From Capitulum mitella (lineage: Eukaryota > Arthropoda > Thecostraca > Pollicipedomorpha > Pollicipedidae): a stretch of 64,000 bases of DNA. The translations under genes and the position numbers were made by a program. The stretch spans positions 10,504,014 through 10,568,013 of the forward strand of contig CP099854.1 of NCBI GenBank assembly GCA_030062745.1, written 5' to 3'. The notes under the pieces were generated by a model. The model saw nothing but the letters and a program-made list of their open reading frames with translations. It was not told the DNA's origin and made no database searches. Positions 57,626 to 64,000 of this stretch are shown in pieces (position 1 is the first letter of the stretch; every line of letters starts with the position of its first letter).

Positions 57626-58229
57626 ACCGGTCGCCATCGATTAACCGAGGCTGATAGGTGTTTAAAAATGCACAGCGTCGCCAGCTAACGCGTATTAGCC
57701 ATCACTAACGTAAACAGACACCGGTCGCCATGGCAACGGACAAACAGGCTCCGTCGCCGGTATTGGATTATGGCGGCAAATCGCCCCGGAGGCTTGACCG
57801 GAGACTATCGACAATCACATCGAACACGTGCCGACCGGTCGTTACGGATGCCCCCCTCCCCTCCTCCCTCCTTCTGCCGAGGCCACGAGCAGAGGGGGAT
57901 ATCAGACATCTTACATAATCATCCTTCAGTCAGTTATAGCCGCGTTAGCTGCAGAACACATTTACTATCTCTATCGCTTAGTCTATCCGCCTTCTCTCCC
58001 CTGTTTGCCTTTCTTTCCCGCCATCTCCCTCTTTATCCACACCTCTCTTCATTTCTCTCTCTCCCCCTCTCTCTCTTTCTCCTTCTCCCTCCCTGTCTCT
58101 CCTCTCTCTCCTCTCCTGCTCTCTCTTTTTTACTATCTCCTTGTCTACCACACCTCCTCATCCTCTTCCATCCCCCTCTTTCTCTCACCCACCATCTACA
58201 CCTCTCTTCCGCTGTTCCTCCCTCTCCCT

Positions 58230-58358
58230 TCCTCTGCCTGCGGCCGGCCGTCACCACACGATCTGGGCCAGCGTGCCGACCTCCCGACCCTGGCCGCTGC
58301 CGCCGCCGCCGCGGCCGTCTGTTTACCAGGTCAGCGCGAGGCTGGACTACAAACCCAG

Positions 58359-58395
<37 letters not shown>

Positions 58396-58900
58396 GGGCG
58401 CCCACGGACCACTTGCGGGTGGCGGCCGCCCGGCCCGGCCCGGCCCGGCCCGGCCCGGCCCAGCCTGCCGCGCTGCACGGCACGTGCACACCCGGCCAGC
58501 GGCGCCGTGGCACGCGCGCCCGCCGGCTCCCACAGGCGAACGTTCCGCGCGCCGCGCTTACCATGGCTGCGCACCGCGAACGACAGCGAGGGTTTCATCC
58601 GGCCTGTCTCTGTGGGCGCAATGTGTCATCTCAGTGAGTTCGGGCGTACACGCAGAGCCCACGGCGCTGGCGCTCTCCCCCTCCCCCCCCCCTCCTTGTG
58701 TCGGTTGCCGGCCGGGTATTTAACAGCCTCGTCCTCGGCCTGGTCGTCACCTTGCCGCCGGCCGGCGTAGGCGGGGTACAACCGGTCGGCCACCCCCGCA
58801 GCCGGCCGGCGGCGGCCGGCCGCCGGACCACAGCACCAAACAGGGCCCACTCAAGGCCGGCAGCCGGGTACTACCACACGGCGGCGGCTCTCTCTCTCTG
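58230..58900. promoter_or_regulatory. Very GC-rich block, possible promoter or 5' exon region
   Basis: CpG-dense, with (CCG)n at 58363-58392 and (GGCCC)n at 58428-58460. Lies upstream of the ZMIZ1 exons on its strand. Promoter status is inferred from composition only. Confidence 0.3.
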
Positions 58901-60145
58901 TCTCTCTCTCAGCCACGCCTTAACAGGGAGCTCTGGTCTGGCTGAGGCGAGCGTCACCGGACGAGGACGCTTCGCCGCGTGAGATGATTCTGTAAGGGAG
59001 GTGCAGTAGCCGTTCTTCTGTGACGTATCGCTTGAGGATAGTTAAGATGGCACGCACGGGTGGGTCATGGCACGGTCCATTAGGAGAGCTGTGCTGCACA
59101 TGACATACGTACCAGGGGGGGGGGGGGAGCAGGAGCAAAGTACTCCCCCTTCACTGGCGAACTTTAACATTAACCCTATGGCGTTGCATGGAAAGAACTG
59201 GCTCGAAAAGCAATTTGTGCCCCTCCCCTCCCCCGGAACACGTTCCGTAGCGACTGATCATGGCTCTTGCCATCTGCAGGGTCGTTCAGGAGTTATCAGG
59301 ATCGTTCACGAGTTAACAGGATGACGAAATCGCGGAACGCTCAACGGAAACAATGCCGACGAAACTACACGGCGTTCGCGCGATACGTGTTCCGTGTCGA
59401 CTTGCCATCATTAAGCCGAACCGTCCCATCTCGTCTAAACAGCACAGCAGATATCTGCAGAGTGATGGCGAGACCTGCTATGCGCTCTGCGCACGCCCGG
59501 CTGCCGTGACGCAGCGCTGTGCAAAGCGCCGCGATGAACGATGTGTTGCGCGCCGCTGCGACAGTGCACGTCATCACCGAACGGCGGGAGCTGCAGCACC
59601 ATCTGTCTGGTCCGCCCTCAGACAAAGATCGATCCTAATTGAAACAGACAGCGACGAAGCAGCACGGAATGTAAGCGCGTTGAAACGGGGACGGGTGGAG
59701 GATGGACGGCCCAAAACTTGTTAAATTTAACGCCAGGCCTGTGGCGCTGCCTGGGAAGAGCTGTCACAAAATTCCGGTGCACCTTTTCCCACCAGCTTTG
59801 CTTGGATACTTACGTCCTTGGCAACTGGCGCTCTTAAATCTGGCCAGCGTCGTGCATATGAAGGCGACTGAAGTCGCTCTGTTGACTGGGAACCAAGTAG
59901 GTTGACGGGAAACCGAATCGACGACGCTCCACGTCATAAAGCGCGCCAGTGCGGTACCCGGGCCCTTTAAAGGCGAAATTCCCATCCGGCACAAACGACC
60001 TCAGGGTCATTTAGGTGACAGTTAAGTAAGTCTTGCCAGCCAATGGTGGCAGTAAAACCGGATTGCACTCGCTCCTGCAGTTTCTGTCAAAATGCATGAA
60101 TACCTTGGCATAAGCATCCGTTGCTACCAACATGTGACAACATGC
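58901..60145. other. No gene recognised
   Basis: 59150-59230 and 59720-59800 are weakly similar to each other (GGCGTTGCATGGAAAGA / GGCGCTGCCTGGGAAGA), suggesting an old repeat. Confidence 0.35.
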
Positions 60146-60149
60146 GCCA

Positions 60150-60223
<74 letters not shown>

Positions 60224-60302
60224 CATGTGTGTGTAGGCCGGGCCATATGTACTTATATAGTTGGGTACATACACACACATAAATATATACATATATATAT
60301 GA

Positions 60303-60345
<43 letters not shown>
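60150..60345. repeat. (AT)n microsatellites
   Basis: AT runs at 60150-60218 and 60305-60343 separated by TG/AC-rich sequence. Confidence 0.97.
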
Positions 60346-60783
60346 ATCCACATCAACTATGCCAGTGAATTGCAAGATTCCCAAATACTGTGTCCGGGAT
60401 TGCAACAACGACAAACTACATGACATAACTGATAATCATAAAACAAGCAGGAAGGCAAGGCACTGAATTTATTCAGCGACTAATGTACATGTTTCTGGCC
60501 AACTTTAGATCACACCAATCAATCACGCCATTCGCATATCAGTCTGACTGGCAAAAGGCCAGTGGAAAGAACCTTGTGCATCGATGTGCACTTAACGTAA
60601 GACTCGAGACAAAGTGTCATCTGCAGCAACACAGATCAGCGCTGCCAGGTCGAATCGCTTCAGAGCCCAGACACCCGACAAAACCGGCAGTCAGCTCACG
60701 TCATCGGCTGGCCGCCACACGGCCACGTCCGCGCCGCACCCACTCGGCGGAGTGCCATCCGCCAATCCAAACACCCACCGCCG

Positions 60784-61160
60784 CTGACGGGCCAGACGGC
60801 ACCCGCTGGACATTCAAAACAGCCACCGCCGCTGACCGGCCAGACGGCACCCGCTGGACATTCAAAACAGCCACCGCCGCTGACCGGCCAGACCCTGGAC
60901 ATTCAAAAGCACCGCGCAACCCGCTGGACATTCAAAACAGCCACCGCCGCTGACCGGCCAGACGGCACCCGCTGGACATTCAAAACAGCCACCGCCGCTG
61001 ACCGGCCAGACCGCACCCGCTGGACATTCAAAACAGCCACCGCCGCTGACCGGCCAGACCGCACCCGCTGGACATTCAAAACAGCCACCGCCGCTGACCG
61101 GCCAGACGGCACCCGCTGGACATTCAAAACAGCCACCGCCGCTGACCGGCCAGACCGCAT
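60784..61160. repeat. 48-bp minisatellite, 8 copies
   Basis: Units contain CTGGACATTCAAAACAGCC and GCCGCTGACCGGCCAGAC. One copy is truncated near 60900. The 48-bp period keeps a 16-residue repeat open on the minus strand (PVSGGGCFECPAGAVW). Copies are nearly identical, so recently homogenised. Confidence 0.92.
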
Positions 61161-61339
61161 CGTCCTCACGCACTCTGAATGGACCTCGGTTCCCGCCAAC
61201 GACCCGATAAAACCCGCGCAATCTATTGACCTGCAATGGCGAGCCCGCCCGTCCCGGCGGCACCAGCTGTCGCGAACGCCGCGGGCGAGGAAAATCGCTG
61301 ACGCCTGAAGACTACAGCGGAACGCCGCCGCTCCTCTCG

Positions 61340-61716
61340 CCACAAAGGTGAGCAGTTTCCCGACGACGGCGCAGCGCGGCGGCGGCGGCGGCGGAGCAGT
61401 CAGCTGAGCCCGGCGACGTTCCGCCACCGCCGCCGGCGGCGGTGCGCGACACCAGACAAAGCGGGGCGGCCGCCGCCGTCCCCGCTTCATAACGGGACGG
61501 CTCGGCACACGATTAAAACGGCCAGTTGACGCGATATATTGCCGGCCGCGGGCCTGAGCCCCCCCCCCCCCTCCGCTGCCATCGCGGCCAGGTCGATAGA
61601 CAATCCGGCCCGACACCGGGGTCAATATAGTGGAGTTCAGGAGCGTGCAGTTCCACACATGCTGACGACGCAGATCTCGGGGTATCCGCAGCAAACCGCA
61701 GTGGCGTGCGAGAGGG

Positions 61717-61770
<54 letters not shown>

Positions 61771-62040
61771 CAGTACCCAGGCCGGCTCCGACACGCCAGT
61801 GATGACTGTGAAACTCCGGCGCAGCGGAGCCGGTCGGTAACACCCGGCGCGCCGCGGCCGCCGGCTCACGTGACCCGCGGCCGGCCGCCAGCTGCCGGAG
61901 CTGTTCCGGAGCTGCGAGCCGGCGCGAGAGGCGGGAAAGGAGGCCGACACGCCGGACGAAAGCCGACAAAAAGCCGAGCCCGCGTGTGGGGCGGCGAAAG
62001 CTGGCGACAGAGGCTAGGCAGACACCCGCGGAGCCGCCAC
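61340..62040. promoter_or_regulatory. GC-rich CpG-dense block with (GA)n, possible promoter
   Basis: CGG/CCG-rich sequence around a (GA)n tract at 61720-61768, with TCACGTGA-like E-box at 61866. Promoter status is inferred only. Confidence 0.3.
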
Positions 62041-63005
62041 CAACCTTGTGCTTATTTATTTATTTCGTTATTCATTGCTGGTCACTTGAGGCCATAAGTG
62101 GAGACATAAAATCTCGTGGAATGGGGGAGGGGCAGGACAATGCTAGATTACTGCTTTACAGAGAACGTCATGACGTCCCATGCCAAGATCCTTTGACAAC
62201 CGAGAGCTCTGCCTGCCCCACACCTCGGACCTACAGCAATGCTTCAAACATAAGTCGTGTGCCACCGTCGACGTCCCACCCTGACGGTCGAGGTCACGGC
62301 CAACGGTCTCAACCGGCAACACCATGACCTTTCCCGGCCAGTCCTGCCCACACAACGTAGACATCACACACTGTCAACAGGCTGACAGCCAGCCGCTGCT
62401 GGAGGCCATTCATCGCATCAGCATCAACATTACGTTCAATAAATCGTCCGTCTGAATGGGCCTTGTATTTATGACGCAGCCGTGATGAAGAGCCCGCGAC
62501 AAGTCAGCGGAGCATAGGTAATGTGACGTACTAACCATCGCTATTGGCAGAGAATCATGACGTGCACAGAACCGCTGTCCGACAGCCGGTTAGACCGGAG
62601 AACAAATAGGCAGGTGGTTGCCGCGGCTGCCAGCCAATGAAAGGGCCGCATTTGGCTGACCGCTTCCTAAACGAGCTGCGCAAAGGCATCGCGAAAGACA
62701 GCCACAATTGGCGAATGGTTTACGTTGACAACCAGCAAGGAGAAGTGAATGAGTTGACAAAGTATGGGGACAAAGCTGTTCAACATGAGATCGCCAGCTT
62801 CGGAAACTAAATGAAACTAAATACAAGCATGCATGCAAGTAGAGGAGCGTCAAGCACAAACCACACCCGAGACGGATTACGGTGACAACAAATGTGGAAA
62901 TGAAGACACGGGCTTTCAGCCATGGGGCAATATGGGGGCGATTTGCTCACTGATTATTACTAACTGGCGCGACGGGACGAATACTCGTAGTAGGTTCCAC
63001 AGGCA
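62041..63005. other. No gene recognised
   Basis: Unremarkable frames on both strands. Confidence 0.4.
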
Positions 63006-63009
63006 GGCC

Positions 63010-63295
63010 GTGCGTCAGGGAGGTGGGTATTCAGTCAGAGTCGGTAGATGGAGGCGGATGTTCACTCAGAGTTGCTAGATGGGAGGTGGGTGTTCACTCA
63101 GACTTCCATTCACTCACTCAGTAAATGGAAGGTCGGTGTTCAGTCAGGGTCGGTAGATGGGAGGGGGTGTTAACTCAGAGTTGGTAAATGGAAGGTGGGT
63201 GTTCAGTCAGGGTCGGTAGATGGGAGGCGGGTGTTCACTCAGAGTTGGTAAACGGAAGGTGGGTGTTCAGTCAGGGTCGGTAGGTCGGAAGGAGG
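63010..63295. repeat. 32-bp minisatellite
   Basis: About nine units of GGTAGATGGGAGG(T/C)GGGTG plus TTCA(C/G)TCAG; two variants alternate. Confidence 0.9.
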
Positions 63296-63489
63296 TGTTC
63301 TGTCGGGGTCTCAGGAGGCCCCGTGACAGTGGGACACCGCTGCCCGACAACACCCGGCCGTCCCCGCGCATACCTGGCACTGGGGTCAATGGCTGGGACG
63401 GACGGATACCGGGCGACTCCCCTCCGACAACAACGCACGGAAGCCGGGACCTGGGCCGTCAACAGACCGCAGAACGACCCCGGACACAA

Positions 63490-63795
63490 CGGGACCACGG
63501 GAGACAACAGAGGACGATCGCCGGAGACAACAGAGGACCACCGCAGGAGACAACAGAGGACCGCCGCCGGAGACAACAGAGGACCACCGCAGGAGACAAT
63601 AGAGGATAACTGTCCAGAGACAACAGGGGACCACCGCAGGGGACAACAGAGGACCACCGCAGGAGAGAACAGGGGACCACCGCCGGAGATAACAGGGGAC
63701 CACCGCCGGAGACAACAGAGGACAACTGTCCAGAGACAACAGGGGACCACCACAGGAGACAAAAGAGGACCACCGCAGGAGACTACAGAGGACAA
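63490..63795. repeat. 24-bp minisatellite
   Basis: About 12 units of GGAGACAACAGAGGACCACC plus four bases. Multiple frames open on both strands. Confidence 0.92.
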
Positions 63796-64000
63796 CACTC
63801 CGAGGCCGTCCTCAACGAGTCGCTTGCATTTTGTCCGCTAAGATGCTTTGATATTCCTAATGTAATGTATGCCACATTTTCATTATCGCACTGCATTTGA
63901 CTCTTGGCCTGAGAAGCCCGTGTACTGTGGACGGCACACATGAAGGAATGAGTGAACAAATGGTCGGAGAGGACAGACGAAGACAAACGAACCGCAATCG
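63796..64000. other. Window end, nothing recognised
   Basis: No exon or repeat recognised in the last 200 bp. Confidence 0.4.

Noticed and set aside
60862-61694. Minus-strand frames with a 16-residue repeat
   Set aside because: 48-bp minisatellite; repeat copies are too uniform at silent sites to show protein-level selection.
63490-63795. CRISPR-like array
   Set aside because: Units are contiguous with no unique spacers, and the genome is eukaryotic; it is a minisatellite.

Overview
This is an intron-containing, GC- and CpG-rich animal nuclear sequence, not a prokaryotic one. All three genes I recognise are conserved metazoan genes. Gene density, the many TIR/TSD transposons, long (TC)n and (AT)n runs and strong GC3 coding bias suggest an invertebrate. 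An arthropod, perhaps a crustacean, is my guess; nothing in the window proves it.

Layout. (1) Bases 1-1471, plus strand: the 3' exon of a CASD1-like sialate O-acetyltransferase, with one probable single-base frame break near 1025. (2) 1472-9139: intergenic DNA with minisatellites, two related hAT-type MITEs and a broken Ty3/Gypsy integrase fossil into which one MITE inserted. (3) 9140-19264, plus strand: a complete AARSD1 gene (trans-editing of mischarged tRNA-Ala). It has nine exons that join in phase to 410 residues with all zinc-ligand motifs intact. Exon 2 and its flanks (about 9.48-11.67 kb) are almost devoid of CpG, while exon 1 and exons 3-9 are CpG-dense. (4) 19265-34144: 15 kb between convergent genes. 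It holds a CRE-like repeat cluster, a TTAA-flanked piggyBac-like MITE, 21- and 24-bp minisatellites, a young 3.67-kb hAT element with perfect 12-bp TIRs and 8-bp target duplication but only an N-terminal BED-finger exon, and a five-CCAAT cluster. (5) 34145-49549, minus strand: the last 15 coding exons I can assign to a ZMIZ1/2 (Drosophila tonalli) orthologue, 2694 nt in phase, including the SP-RING/MIZ finger and the conserved acidic C-terminus. One of its introns appears to be GC-AG. The N-terminal exons were not found and probably lie beyond the window. (6) 49550-64000: upstream DNA of that gene, with no recognisable exon. It carries microsatellites, a 338-bp satellite, several minisatellites and two GC-rich blocks that could be promoters.

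The theme that stands out is tandem repeats anchored on exon-intron boundaries. In AARSD1 introns 4 and 7 and in ZMIZ1 the repeat unit contains the splice site itself plus exon-edge sequence, creating decoy donors and acceptors. Other observations are the sharply bounded CpG-depleted block at the 5' end of AARSD1 and a large excess of the palindrome TGACGTCA across the window (18 perfect copies found by eye).
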